The position numbers and the translations under genes are program-made. From Streptomyces sp. WM6378 (GTDB taxonomy: Bacteria > Actinomycetota > Actinomycetes > Streptomycetales > Streptomycetaceae), in the NCBI RefSeq assembly GCF_001279695.1, contig NZ_LGDD01000047.1, positions 57,598 to 121,597 on the forward strand: a stretch of DNA of 64,000 nt. The letters are read 5' to 3'. Of the stretch, positions 48,862 through 58,167 are shown piece after piece; positions within the stretch are counted from its first letter, which is position 1, and every line of letters starts with the position of its first letter. Under the pieces are notes generated by a model. The model did not search any database. It worked only from the letters and a program-made list of their open reading frames with translations, and was not told the DNA's origin.

Positions 48862-50003
48862 CTGCGGTGCGTCCGGAGCACGAGTACGACCCGCTGACGG
48901 ACCCGCTGCCACCGGGCGGGCACGGATCGCCCTGGTTCCGGACCGACAACCTGCCGCCCGAGGCTTCAGCCCCCGTACAGGAGCCCGTATCCGGGCCTGT
49001 GGCCGAGCCTTTGGCGGCGCCCGCCACCGAGCCGCTGACGGAACCTCAGGAGTGGTACGAGCCGGGCCCCGCGGCCTATCAACAGGACTGGTACCCCGCG
49101 CAGGAGCCGATAGCCGAGCCGGTCGCGCCGGACTTCCGGGCCGAGCCTGAGATACCCGTCTCGGAACCGATATCGGTCCCCTCGGCCACCGCGGTCCCGC
49201 CGGCCACCGGAGGGCGGGCCGAGCGGCGCAGGGCCGCCAAGGGCAAGGGACGCGCGGCTCCCACCCCCGCTCCCGAGCCGGACGGGCGGCGGCTCACCCG
49301 GGCCGAGGCGCGGCGGGCGGCCAAGGCGCGCAAGGACAGCGCCGCCGTGATCGCCAGCCGGGTCGTGGGCGAAGCGTTCATCACGCTGGGCGTGGTGATG
49401 CTCCTGTTCGTGACGTACCAGCTGTGGTGGACCAACGTCCGCGCACATCAGGAGGCGGGCAGCGCCGCCAAGAAGATCGCGCAGGACTGGGCGGACGGCC
49501 GCAAGCCGGGCACGTTCGCGCCCGGCCAGGGCTTCGCCATCATGCACATCCCCAAGCTGGACATCGTCGCCCCCATCGCGCAGGGCACCAGCAAGGCGAA
49601 GGTCCTCGACAAGGGCATGATCGGCCACTACGACGAGGGCTCCCTCAAGACGGCCATGCCCGCGGACGCGACCGGCAACTTCGCGGTCGCCGCCCACCGC
49701 AACACCCACGGCGAGCCGTTCCGGTACATCAACCGGCTGAAGGCGGGCGACAAGGTCGTCGTCGAGACGCAGGACGCGTACTACACCTACGAGATCACCA
49801 GCGAGCTCCCGCAGACCTCGCCGGCGAACGTGTCGGTGCTCAAGCCGATCCCCGTCGGATCCGGATTCACCAAGCCCGGCCGCTATCTGACGCTGACGAC
49901 ATGTACGCCGGAATTCACGAGTACCTACCGGCTGATCGTGTGGGGCAAGATGGTCGACGACCGACCGCGCAGCAAGGGCAAGCCCGACGCGCTCGTGGAA
50001 TGA
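48858..50003 (+). CDS. srtE1: Class E sortase SrtE1-type
   Basis: 381 aa. A long Pro/Glu-rich cytoplasmic region (1-165) and a basic patch precede one membrane helix (FITLGVVMLLFVTYQLWW). The sortase core has His (VAAHRNTHGE), Cys (TLTTCTPEF) and Arg (STYRLIVWG). In S. coelicolor SrtE1 and SrtE2 next to pknB anchor long chaplins and are needed for aerial growth. GTG overlaps the amidotransferase stop. Confidence 0.92.
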   Translation: MTAVRPEHEYDPLTDPLPPGGHGSPWFRTDNLPPEASAPVQEPVSGPVAEPLAAPATEPLTEPQEWYEPGPAAYQQDWYPAQEPIAEPVAPDFRAEPEIPVSEPISVPSATAVPPATGGRAERRRAAKGKGRAAPTPAPEPDGRRLTRAEARRAAKARKDSAAVIASRVVGEAFITLGVVMLLFVTYQLWWTNVRAHQEAGSAAKKIAQDWADGRKPGTFAPGQGFAIMHIPKLDIVAPIAQGTSKAKVLDKGMIGHYDEGSLKTAMPADATGNFAVAAHRNTHGEPFRYINRLKAGDKVVVETQDAYYTYEITSELPQTSPANVSVLKPIPVGSGFTKPGRYLTLTTCTPEFTSTYRLIVWGKMVDDRPRSKGKPDALVE

Positions 50004-50770
50004 CCGAACGGACAGCAGGGGCGGGTGCGGTGGCGACAGGAACCGACCACGACGAGCGGACCGGCACGCCCGGACCTGCTCCGGCCCGGCGCGGCCGCGG
50101 CGCCCTCGCCGGCGTCATCAGCGTCTTCGGCGAACTCCTCATCACCGCGGGCCTGGTGCTCGGCCTCTTCGTCGTCTACTCGCTGTGGTGGACGAACGTC
50201 ATGGCCGACCGCGAGGCGTCCGCGCAGGGCGACAGCGTGCGCCGCGACTGGGCGGCCTCCACCGGCCCGGGCGCCCTCGACACCAAGGGCGGCATCGGCT
50301 TCCTGCACGTGCCGGCGATGAAGAACGGCGAGGTGCTCGTCGAGAAGGGCACCGACACCGACGTCCTCAACGGCGGTGTGGCCGGCTACTACACGGACCC
50401 GGTCAAGGCGACGCTGCCCGGCGCGGGCAAGAACGGCAACTTCACGCTCGCCGCCCACCGGGACGGCCACGGCGCCAAGTTCCACAACATCGACAAGGTG
50501 AAGACCGGCGATCCGGTCGTCTTCGAGACCAAGGACACCTGGTACGTCTACAAGGTGTTCGCGGAGCTGACCGAGACGTCGAAGTACAACGTCGACGTCC
50601 TGCAGCCGGTCCCGAAGGAGTCGGGTGCCAAGAAGCCCGGCCAGTACATCACCCTGACGACCTGCACCCCGGTCTACACCTCGAAGTACCGCTACATCGT
50701 GTGGGGCGAGCTGGTGCGCACCGAGAAGGTCGACGCCAAGCGCACCCCGCCGGCCGAACTGCGCAAGTAG
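50000..50770 (+). CDS. srtE2: Class E sortase SrtE2-type
   Basis: 256 aa. Short polar N-terminus, membrane helix (LLITAGLVLGLFVVYSLWW), catalytic His (LAAHRDGHGA), Cys (TLTTCTPVY) and Arg (SKYRYIVWG). ATG overlaps the srtE1 stop by 4 bp. Last gene of the plus-strand block, convergent with pknB. Confidence 0.92.
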   Translation: MTERTAGAGAVATGTDHDERTGTPGPAPARRGRGALAGVISVFGELLITAGLVLGLFVVYSLWWTNVMADREASAQGDSVRRDWAASTGPGALDTKGGIGFLHVPAMKNGEVLVEKGTDTDVLNGGVAGYYTDPVKATLPGAGKNGNFTLAAHRDGHGAKFHNIDKVKTGDPVVFETKDTWYVYKVFAELTETSKYNVDVLQPVPKESGAKKPGQYITLTTCTPVYTSKYRYIVWGELVRTEKVDAKRTPPAELRK

Positions 50771-50823
50771 TAAGCCGAGTTGCTACGACACCGCCTATAC
50801 GGCGCTGAGACCGAGCCAGTACG

Positions 50824-50866
50824 GCACTGAGCCCCGGCACCCTCATAGGGTGCCGGGGCTCAGTGC
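50824..50866. terminator. Bidirectional terminator srtE2 / pknB
   Basis: Perfect 20-bp stem GCACTGAGCCCCGGCACCCT and complement with a 3-nt loop, in the convergent gap. Among the longest stems in the window. Confidence 0.95.
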
Positions 50867-50882
50867 TGAGCGCGGTGGCGGA

Positions 50883-52919
50883 CTAGGTCAGCGGGGCGCC
50901 GCCGGACGGGCCGCCGAACGGGAAGTTGCCGCCGCCGTCGCCTTGGGATCCGCCGCCGCCACCGATCGTGGTCAGCGTGACCGGCTGGTTCGGGTCGACC
51001 ATGGTGCCCGAGCCGGGCGTGACCATCGTGACGTGCGCCTTCTCGTCGTTCGAACTGCCCGGTGCGAACTGGATGTTGCTGAAGCCCGCGTCGTTCAGGA
51101 TCTGCGTGGCGTTCTTCACGGTCTTCAGGACCAGACCCTGCGGAATCGCCACCTGGCCGCTGGGCGGAGTCTGGCTCTGCGGCCCCTTGGAGACCTTCAG
51201 GACGATCTGGACGTCCTTGGGCTGGCTGGTGTTGCCGGTCGGGGTCATCGAGACGACCTGGTTGACCGGGCTCTGGTTGTCCACGTCCTGGCGGGAGACG
51301 TTCGTGAAGCCGAGGGCACTGAGCTGCTGGACCGCGGTGTTGTAGTCCGAACCCGTCACATCTGGCATCTTCGTCGTCTGCTTCTTGGCGATCTGAAGCG
51401 TGACCGTCGAGTTCTTCTCCGCCTGCGAACCGCCCGTAGGGTCCTGGTTGACGACCGTGCCCGGCGTCGAGCTGGACTCGACCTCCTTGGTCTTCACCTG
51501 GAAGCCCTTGTTCTGGAGCAGCTGCGTGGCGCTGTCCTTGTCCTTCTGCGTGACGTCCGGGACCTCGATCTTGGGCGCGCCCGTGGAGACGGTGACCGAG
51601 ACGGTCTGGCCCTTCTTCATGTTGCCGTTCGCCGGGTCCTGGGTGCAGATGTTGCCCTTGGGCTGGTCCGCGCACGGCTCGTTCTTGGTCACGGACATCT
51701 TGACGCCGGCGTTGGTCGCCAGCTTCTCCGCGTCGCCCTGGCTGCTGCCGACGAGGTTGGGCACGCTCACCGAGGTGCTGTCGGCGTTGCCGCTGAAGAC
51801 GGACTTGCCGATCAGGATCGCGCCGACCAGCACCAGGACCCCCGCCAGGATCAGCAGGACCGTCGAGGTGTGGGACTTCTTCTGGCGGCGCCGGTCGGGG
51901 CGGTCGTCGTAGCCGTAACCGCCGTCGTCCGGATTGACCGGCGGCAGCATCGAGGTCTGGCCCGCACCCGGGTCGGCCTGGCGCAGTGCGGTCGTCGGCT
52001 GGTCGTTGCCGTAGCCGCTGTTGTACCCGTTGCCGTTGCCGTAGCCGACCGCGCCCAGGGTGGCGGTCGCGGCGACCGGCTGACCGTCGAGGTAGGCCTC
52101 GATGTCGGCGCGCATCTCGTCCGCCGACTGGTAGCGGTAGTCGGGGTCCTTGACCAGCGCCTTCAGGACGATGGCGTCCATCTCGGGCGTGATCTCGGCG
52201 TCGAAGTTGGAGGGAGGCTGCGGCTCCTCGCGTACGTGCTGGTAGGCCACCGCGACCGGCGAGTCCCCGACGAAGGGGGGCCGGACGGTGAGCAGCTCGT
52301 ACAGCAGGCAGCCCGTCGAGTACAGGTCGCTTCGCGCGTCGACCTGCTCGCCCTTGGCCTGCTCCGGGGAGAGGTACTGGGCGGTGCCGATCACGGCGGC
52401 GGTCTGCGTCATCGTCATGCCGGAGTCGCCCATGGCGCGGGCGATGCCGAAGTCCATGACCTTGACCTGGCCGGTGCGCGTCAGCATGACGTTCGCCGGC
52501 TTGATGTCGCGGTGGACGATCCCGTTGCGGTGCGAGTACTCAAGCGCCTGGAGGATGCCGATGGTCATTTCCAGGGTGCGCTCGGGCAGCAGCTTGCGCC
52601 CGGAGTGCAGCAGCTCACGCAGGGTCGAACCGTCGACGTACTCCATCACGATGTACGGGATGGAGACGTTGTCGACGTAGTCCTCGCCGGTGTCATAGAC
52701 AGCGACGATCGCCGGGTGGTTGAGCGAGGCGGCCGACTGGGCCTCACGGCGGAACCGGGCCTGGAAGGACGGGTCGCGGGCGAGGTCGGCCCGCAGCGTC
52801 TTCACGGCGACGGTGCGGCCGAGCCGGGTGTCGTGCGCGAGGTAGACCTCCGCCATGCCACCACGGCCGAGCACCTGGCCCAGCTCGTACCGGCCGCCGA
52901 GGCGACGCGGCTCTTCCAT
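50883..52919 (-). CDS. pknB: Ser/Thr protein kinase PknB with PASTA domains
   Basis: 678 aa. Kinase domain 10-275: GRGGMAEVY, Lys40, HRD 136-138, DFG 156-158. A Gly/Tyr/Asn-rich juxtamembrane linker and one membrane helix (353-371) lead to four PASTA repeats that sense muropeptides or lipid II, and a short Gly-rich end. It phosphorylates FhaA, the MurJ pseudokinase and other growth proteins in relatives. ATG chosen at MEEPRRLGG; upstream in-frame codons show no ribosome site. Last gene of the cluster. Confidence 0.96.
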   Translation of the reverse strand: MEEPRRLGGRYELGQVLGRGGMAEVYLAHDTRLGRTVAVKTLRADLARDPSFQARFRREAQSAASLNHPAIVAVYDTGEDYVDNVSIPYIVMEYVDGSTLRELLHSGRKLLPERTLEMTIGILQALEYSHRNGIVHRDIKPANVMLTRTGQVKVMDFGIARAMGDSGMTMTQTAAVIGTAQYLSPEQAKGEQVDARSDLYSTGCLLYELLTVRPPFVGDSPVAVAYQHVREEPQPPSNFDAEITPEMDAIVLKALVKDPDYRYQSADEMRADIEAYLDGQPVAATATLGAVGYGNGNGYNSGYGNDQPTTALRQADPGAGQTSMLPPVNPDDGGYGYDDRPDRRRQKKSHTSTVLLILAGVLVLVGAILIGKSVFSGNADSTSVSVPNLVGSSQGDAEKLATNAGVKMSVTKNEPCADQPKGNICTQDPANGNMKKGQTVSVTVSTGAPKIEVPDVTQKDKDSATQLLQNKGFQVKTKEVESSSTPGTVVNQDPTGGSQAEKNSTVTLQIAKKQTTKMPDVTGSDYNTAVQQLSALGFTNVSRQDVDNQSPVNQVVSMTPTGNTSQPKDVQIVLKVSKGPQSQTPPSGQVAIPQGLVLKTVKNATQILNDAGFSNIQFAPGSSNDEKAHVTMVTPGSGTMVDPNQPVTLTTIGGGGGSQGDGGGNFPFGGPSGGAPLT

Positions 52920-53063
52920 AGCTAATCCAGCCCTCTCCGTCTGTCCCGACCGTACCCATGGGTGGTCCGGCGGTGTGCTGTTCGCGCATACGCTACCGGG
53001 CACCGCAAGCTGATCAGCTCGCGACCGTCACCTGATACCGGACCGGTACAGGGCACGTGTGAT

Positions 53064-53077
53064 GTTTCACGTGAAAC
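53064..53077. other. parS site 10
   Basis: Exact 14-mer in the pbpA-pknB spacer, paired with site 11 at 22-bp spacing. No extended hairpin here. Confidence 0.95.
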
Positions 53078-53085
53078 GAGCGACC

Positions 53086-53099
53086 GTTTCACGTGAAAC
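53086..53099. other. parS site 11
   Basis: Exact 14-mer 8 bp from the pbpA stop read leftward; second half of the pair, starting 22 bp after site 10. Confidence 0.95.
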
Positions 53100-53107
53100 A
53101 GCCCGGA

Positions 53108-54571
53108 TCACTTCTTGCTGTCGAGCACCGCCTTCATCACGTTCCTGGCAATGGGGGCCGCAAGCGCGCCACCCGCGATGTCGTCACGGGTCGTGTCGGA
53201 GCCTTCGATCACCACGGCGACCGCGACCGGGGAGCCGTCCCCGGTCTTCGCGTAGGAGATGAACCAGGCGTAGGGGTTGCCGTTGTTGTCGACACCGTGC
53301 TGGGCGGTACCGGTCTTGCCGCCGACGGTCACGCCCGGGATCTGGCCGTTCTTGCCGGTGCCGTCGGTGACCACGAACTCCATCATCTTCTGCAGCTTCT
53401 GGGCATTGGCGGCCGACAGCGGCTGGCTCATCTGCTCCGGCTGGGTCTTGGAGAGCACGTCCACGTTCGGTGCCTGGAGCTGGTCGACCATGTACGGCTT
53501 CATCAGCTTGCCGTCATTGGCGACGGCGGCGGCGACCATGGCCATCTGGAGCGGGGTCGCACGGTTGGAGGCCTGCCCGATGCCCGCCATGGCGTTCTGC
53601 GGGCGGTTGTCCTTCGGGTAGATGCTGGCGTCGGTGCGGACCGGGTTGAAGATCTGCTTGTTGAAGCCGAACTTCTCGGCCTCGGCCTTCATCTTCTCGT
53701 TGCCCAGGTCGGCGCTGATCTTGCCGAAGACGGTGTTGCAGGACCACTGGAGAGCCACCTTCAGCGTGGCGTTCTCACAGGGGATGTTGCCCTCGTTATT
53801 CAGTGGCTGGTGGGCGGTGTCCGGCAGGATGTACGGCACTGGCGACCGCGTCGGGTCGTCGATGCCGGAGTACAGCCCGTTCTCCAGGGCCGCGGCGGCG
53901 GTGACCACCTTGAAGGTGGAGCCCGGAGGGTAGGTCTGGCGCAGCGCCCGGTTCAGCATGGGCTGGTTCTTGTCGTCCAGCAGAGTCTTGTAGGCGCTGC
54001 TGTCCTTGTTGCTGCTGCCCGCGAACACCGACGGGTCGTACGAGGGCGTCGAGGCCAGCGCGAGGATGGCGCCGGTCTGCGGGTTGATCGCCGCGACCGC
54101 GCCCTTCTTGTCGCCGAGGCCCTGGAACGCGGCCTTCTGGGCGGCGCTGTTCAGGGTGGTGACGACGTTGCCGCCCTGCTTCTTCTCGCCGGTGAACATC
54201 GACAGCGTGCGGTCGAAGAAGAGCCGGTTGTCGGTGCCGGAGAGGATGCCGTCCTCGAGCTTCTCCAGCTGCGACGCGTCGAAGACCTGCGAGGCGTACC
54301 CGGTGACCGGCGACCACATGGCGCCGTCCTTCCAGACCCGCTTGTACTTGAAGTCCGTGCCCGAGGTCTCCGTGGAGCCGGTGATCGTCTGGCCGTCGGC
54401 CGTGATGATGTTGCCGCGCTCGTGGGCGAACCGCTCGATCTGGACGCGGCGATTGAAATCGCTCGCGTTCAGCTCGTCGGCCCGCACGTACTGGAGCCAG
54501 TTGTCGCGGATCATCAGCGACAGGATGAGCAGCCCGCAGAAGATCGCGATCCTGCGCAGGGGCTTGTTCAC
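53108..54571 (-). CDS. pbpA: Class B penicillin-binding protein PbpA
   Basis: 487 aa transpeptidase. One N-terminal membrane helix (RRIAIFCGLLILSLMI), a dimerisation domain and the active site GSTFK (Ser218), SCN and KTGTA. It works with the neighbouring SEDS polymerase RodA. GTG overlaps the rodA stop by 4 bp. The frame continues upstream inside rodA without PBP features. Confidence 0.96.
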   Translation of the reverse strand: MNKPLRRIAIFCGLLILSLMIRDNWLQYVRADELNASDFNRRVQIERFAHERGNIITADGQTITGSTETSGTDFKYKRVWKDGAMWSPVTGYASQVFDASQLEKLEDGILSGTDNRLFFDRTLSMFTGEKKQGGNVVTTLNSAAQKAAFQGLGDKKGAVAAINPQTGAILALASTPSYDPSVFAGSSNKDSSAYKTLLDDKNQPMLNRALRQTYPPGSTFKVVTAAAALENGLYSGIDDPTRSPVPYILPDTAHQPLNNEGNIPCENATLKVALQWSCNTVFGKISADLGNEKMKAEAEKFGFNKQIFNPVRTDASIYPKDNRPQNAMAGIGQASNRATPLQMAMVAAAVANDGKLMKPYMVDQLQAPNVDVLSKTQPEQMSQPLSAANAQKLQKMMEFVVTDGTGKNGQIPGVTVGGKTGTAQHGVDNNGNPYAWFISYAKTGDGSPVAVAVVIEGSDTTRDDIAGGALAAPIARNVMKAVLDSKK

Positions 54572-55983
54572 GGTCGGACCACCTGGGTCATCTCGGCGTC
54601 GGGGGACGGGGCGGGCGCCGGCGCGGGGCGGCGCGCGGTGTCGCTGATCCGGATCAGGATGCCGATCAGGGCCCAGTTGGCGATGACGGACGAACCGCCC
54701 TGCGCGAGGAACGGCATCGTCATACCGGTCAGCGGGATGAGGCCCATCACACCGCCGGCCACGACGAAGACCTGGAGCGCGAAGGCGCCGGACAGACCGA
54801 TCGCGAGGAGCTTGCCGAACGGGTCGCGGGCGGCGAGCGCGGTGCGCACCCCGCGCTCCACGATCAGGCCGTAAAGGAGCAGCAGCGCCATCATTCCGGC
54901 CAGGCCCAGCTCCTCGCCGACGGTGGAGAGAATGAAGTCGGCGTTGGCGGCGAAGCCGATGAGGTCGGAGTTGCCCTGGCCGAGGCCGGTGCCGAGCGTG
55001 CCGCCGGAGCCGAACGACATGATCGCGTCGCCGATCTGCTGGCAGGCGCCGTCCGTCTTGTAGCAGGCGAAGGGGTCCATCCACGCCTTCACCCGCTGCT
55101 GCACATGCGACTCGAAGGTGGCCACACCCACCGCGCCGACCGCCGACATCAGCAGGCCGAACACGATCCAGCTGGTCCGCTCGGTGGCGACGTACAGCAT
55201 GATCACGAAGAGGCCGAAGAACAGCAGCGAGGTGCCGAGGTCCGTCTCGAAGACCAGGATCAGGATGGACATCGCCCAGATGACCAGGATCGGTCCGAGG
55301 TCACGGCCGCGCGGCAGGTACAGGCCCATGAAGCGGCGGCTGGCCAGCGCGAGCGCGTCCCGCTTCACCATCAGGTAGCCGGAGAAGAAGATCGCGATGA
55401 TGATCTTCGCGAACTCACCGGGCTGGATGGTGCCGAGGCCGGGGATCGAGATCCAGATCTTCGCGCCGTTGACGGCCGGGAAGAACATCGGAATGACCAG
55501 CAGGAACAGCGCGGCCGCCATCGAGATGTACGTGTACCGCTGCAGGATCCGGTGGTCCTTGAGCAGCAGCAGCACGCCGATGAACAGGGCGACGCCGACC
55601 GCGGTGAACAGCAGCTGGTGCGGGGCGTCCGGGGAGAACTTGCCCCATGCGCTCTTGGCGCGCTGGATCAGCCGCGGCGACTGGTCCAAGCGCCAGATCA
55701 GCACCAGGCCGAGCCCGTTGAGCAGCGTCGCGAGCGGCAGCAGCAGCGGATCGGCGTACTTGGCGAACTTACGCACCACCAAGTGCGCCACACCCGCCAT
55801 CAGGCCCAGGCCCAGACCGTATCCGAGCATGCCGGAAGGAAGCTTGCCGGTCATGGCAAGCCCCACGTTGGCGTACGCGAACACCGGGATGGCCACGGCG
55901 AAGATCAGCAGGGCCAGCTCGGTGTTGCGGCGGCTCGGTGCTTCGATCGCGCCAATGGTGGTCGTGTTGGTGACAACGCTCAT
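54568..55983 (-). CDS. rodA: RodA/FtsW-type SEDS peptidoglycan polymerase
   Basis: 471 aa with about 10-12 helices. SEDS signatures include GAKIWISIPGLGTIQPGEFAKI and the late loop GLIPLTGMTMPFLAQGGSS. It polymerises glycan strands with PbpA. ATG after an AGGGGGCC. In this cluster it is the elongation-type (RodA) member rather than divisome FtsW, by context. Confidence 0.95.
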   Translation of the reverse strand: MSVVTNTTTIGAIEAPSRRNTELALLIFAVAIPVFAYANVGLAMTGKLPSGMLGYGLGLGLMAGVAHLVVRKFAKYADPLLLPLATLLNGLGLVLIWRLDQSPRLIQRAKSAWGKFSPDAPHQLLFTAVGVALFIGVLLLLKDHRILQRYTYISMAAALFLLVIPMFFPAVNGAKIWISIPGLGTIQPGEFAKIIIAIFFSGYLMVKRDALALASRRFMGLYLPRGRDLGPILVIWAMSILILVFETDLGTSLLFFGLFVIMLYVATERTSWIVFGLLMSAVGAVGVATFESHVQQRVKAWMDPFACYKTDGACQQIGDAIMSFGSGGTLGTGLGQGNSDLIGFAANADFILSTVGEELGLAGMMALLLLYGLIVERGVRTALAARDPFGKLLAIGLSGAFALQVFVVAGGVMGLIPLTGMTMPFLAQGGSSVIANWALIGILIRISDTARRPAPAPAPSPDAEMTQVVRP

Positions 55984-56009
55984 GGTGTGGAAAGGCCCCC
56001 TACGGCTGC

Positions 56010-57491
56010 CTACTGCTTACCGCACTGCGAGACCAGCTTCTGCTCGTCCTCCGAGAGGCTGGGGCCGGGTGTGGGAGATGCGGTGGTGGTGGGTTTGTTG
56101 GACGGGGCGCCGGTCGCGCCCGTGCCGGGCTTCGAGGCGTTGTTGCTCTCGGCGGCGCGGCGCGCCTCCTCCTTCTGACAGGCGGACGCCTGTGTCGCGA
56201 ACTCCTTGATCTTGGCCTGCGCCTTGTCGAGGCTGCTCGCGGCGATCGTCGAGTCGATCTGGTTGCGCTGGTACTGCGGGAGGTACTTGAGTTCGATCTC
56301 GGGGTGATCGGTCTCCACCTTGGAGAGCTTCACCCACGCCAGGTCCTGGCTGATGCCCCGGTACAGCGCCACGTGCGGAGTGCCGTCGTTGTTGGTGCCG
56401 ACGAAGTACTGCGTCTGCGTCCACCGGTAGCCGCCGTACAGACCGCCGCCGACGACCGCCAGGGCCAGCACGATGTACAGGGACCGGCGGATCCACCGGC
56501 CCTTGCCACGCCGACGCGGCTTGACGAAGTCCTCGTCCGTGTACGAACCGAAGGCGCCCTCGGGCGGACTGCCGTAGCCGCCGCTGTCCTCACCGCTGCC
56601 GGGCGGGCCGAAGCCGCCCGGGGGCGAGGGCGCGGGGCGGCCGAGCCCGGAGGCGCGGCCCGCCGGGGTCTGCATGGCGCCGCCGTCGTTCAGCTGCAGC
56701 TGGTTCTCCGCGACCGCGCCCACGATGACCGGGGTGTCGTTGAGCTGCCCCGCCAGGGTGTCCCCGGCGTCGACGTCGAGCACATCGGCGATGATCACCG
56801 TGATGTTGTCGGGGCCGCCGCCGCGCAGCGCGAGCTGGATCAGCTCCTGCACGGTCTCCTGCGGGCCCTGGTAGCTGGCGAGGGTCTCCTCCATCGTCTG
56901 GTGGGAGACCACCCCCGACAGGCCGTCGGAACAGATCAAGTACCTGTCGCCGGCCCGCACTTCACGGATCGACAGATCGGGCTCGACGTGGTCGCCGCTG
57001 CCCAGCGCCCGCATCAGGAGCGAGCGCTGCGGATGCGTGGTGGCCTCTTCCTCGGTGATGCGGCCCTCGTCGACCAGCCGCTGCACCCAGGTGTGGTCCT
57101 GGGTGATCTGGGTGAGGACGCCGTCGCGCAGCAGATAGGCGCGCGAGTCGCCGACGTGCACGAGACCCAGGCGCTGCCCCGTCCACAGCAGAGCGGTGAG
57201 CGTGGTGCCCATCCCCTCCAGCTGGGGGTCCTCCTCGACCATCATGCGCAGCTGGTCGTTGGCTCGCTGCACGGCGGTACCCAGCGAGGTGAGGATGTCC
57301 GAGCCGGGTACGTCGTCGTCGAGCGTGACCAGCGTGGAGATCACCTCGGACGAGGCGACCTCACCGGCGGCCTGACCGCCCATGCCGTCGGCGATGGCGA
57401 GGAGACGGGGACCGGCGTAACCGGAGTCCTCGTTCCCCTCGCGGATCATGCCTTTGTGCGATCCGGCGGCGAAACGCAGGGAGAGACTCAT
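56010..57491 (-). CDS. pstP: PP2C-type Ser/Thr phosphatase PstP
   Basis: 493 aa. PP2C domain 1-235 with metal-binding motifs (EDSGYAG, ADGMGGQAAGE, LLRDGVLTQITQDHT, SDGLSG). A Pro/Gly-rich linker, a basic patch (RRRGKGRWIRRS), one membrane helix (LYIVLALAVVGGGLYGG) and an extracytoplasmic region with a Pro/Ser/Thr tail follow. It removes phosphates placed by PknB. ATG after GCGAGGTG; earlier in-frame ATG lacks a site. Confidence 0.96.
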   Translation of the reverse strand: MSLSLRFAAGSHKGMIREGNEDSGYAGPRLLAIADGMGGQAAGEVASSEVISTLVTLDDDVPGSDILTSLGTAVQRANDQLRMMVEEDPQLEGMGTTLTALLWTGQRLGLVHVGDSRAYLLRDGVLTQITQDHTWVQRLVDEGRITEEEATTHPQRSLLMRALGSGDHVEPDLSIREVRAGDRYLICSDGLSGVVSHQTMEETLASYQGPQETVQELIQLALRGGGPDNITVIIADVLDVDAGDTLAGQLNDTPVIVGAVAENQLQLNDGGAMQTPAGRASGLGRPAPSPPGGFGPPGSGEDSGGYGSPPEGAFGSYTDEDFVKPRRRGKGRWIRRSLYIVLALAVVGGGLYGGYRWTQTQYFVGTNNDGTPHVALYRGISQDLAWVKLSKVETDHPEIELKYLPQYQRNQIDSTIAASSLDKAQAKIKEFATQASACQKEEARRAAESNNASKPGTGATGAPSNKPTTTASPTPGPSLSEDEQKLVSQCGKQ

Positions 57492-57620
57492 GCGCACCTC
57501 GCCTGTCGGCTCGGGGTACAGCCGGTCATGTCGAGCCACACTGCCCACCCTCCGGTCGGGAGCCCGTCCCGGTCCCTGGGGACCGCCGCGGCTCGCTCGC
57601 TCCGCTCGCTCATTGTCGTA

Positions 57621-58157
57621 CTACTTCCGCAGCTCGATGACGGTCTTGCCGATGCGGATCGGCGCGCCCAGCGGAATCGGGGTCGGGGTGGTGAGCCGGG
57701 TCCGGTCCAGGTAGGTGCCGTTGGTGGACCCGAGATCCTCGACGATCCAATTGCCGTCCCGGTCCGGATAGATCCTGGCATGGCGGCTCGACGCGTAGTC
57801 GTCGTCCAGGACGATCGTCGAATCGTGCGCCCGGCCCAGCGTGACGGTCTGGCCCTGCAGCGCGACCGTGGTGCCGGTGAGGGTGCCCTCGGACACGACC
57901 AGCTTGGTGGGGGCACCGCGACGCTGCCGCCCGCCACCACCCTGCTGCTGGCCGCGCTGCGGCGGTGGCGCGGCGCCTGCGGCGGCCTGCCTGCCGGTCT
58001 GCTGCTGCCGGTTCGCGTCATTGCCCCGGCGCGAACCGCGCTGGGTGACGCGCGTACCGAACAGGTCGCTGCGAATGACCTGGACGGCCACGATGACGAA
58101 CAGCCACAGTACGGCGAGGAAACCCAACCGCATGACCGTGAGGGTCAGCTCTGACAT
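57621..58157 (-). CDS. fhaB: FHA-domain protein FhaB
   Basis: 178 aa. N-terminal membrane helix (LGFLAVLWLFVIVAVQVI), a Gln/Gly/Arg-rich linker, and a C-terminal FHA domain (LGRAHDSTIVLDDDYASSRHARIYP, GSTNGTYLD). It reads phosphothreonines made by PknB. ATG start, 10 bp after fhaA; pstP starts 129 bp later. Confidence 0.95.
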   Translation of the reverse strand: MSELTLTVMRLGFLAVLWLFVIVAVQVIRSDLFGTRVTQRGSRRGNDANRQQQTGRQAAAGAAPPPQRGQQQGGGGRQRRGAPTKLVVSEGTLTGTTVALQGQTVTLGRAHDSTIVLDDDYASSRHARIYPDRDGNWIVEDLGSTNGTYLDRTRLTTPTPIPLGAPIRIGKTVIELRK

Positions 58158-58167
58158 TGCCCCCGCT

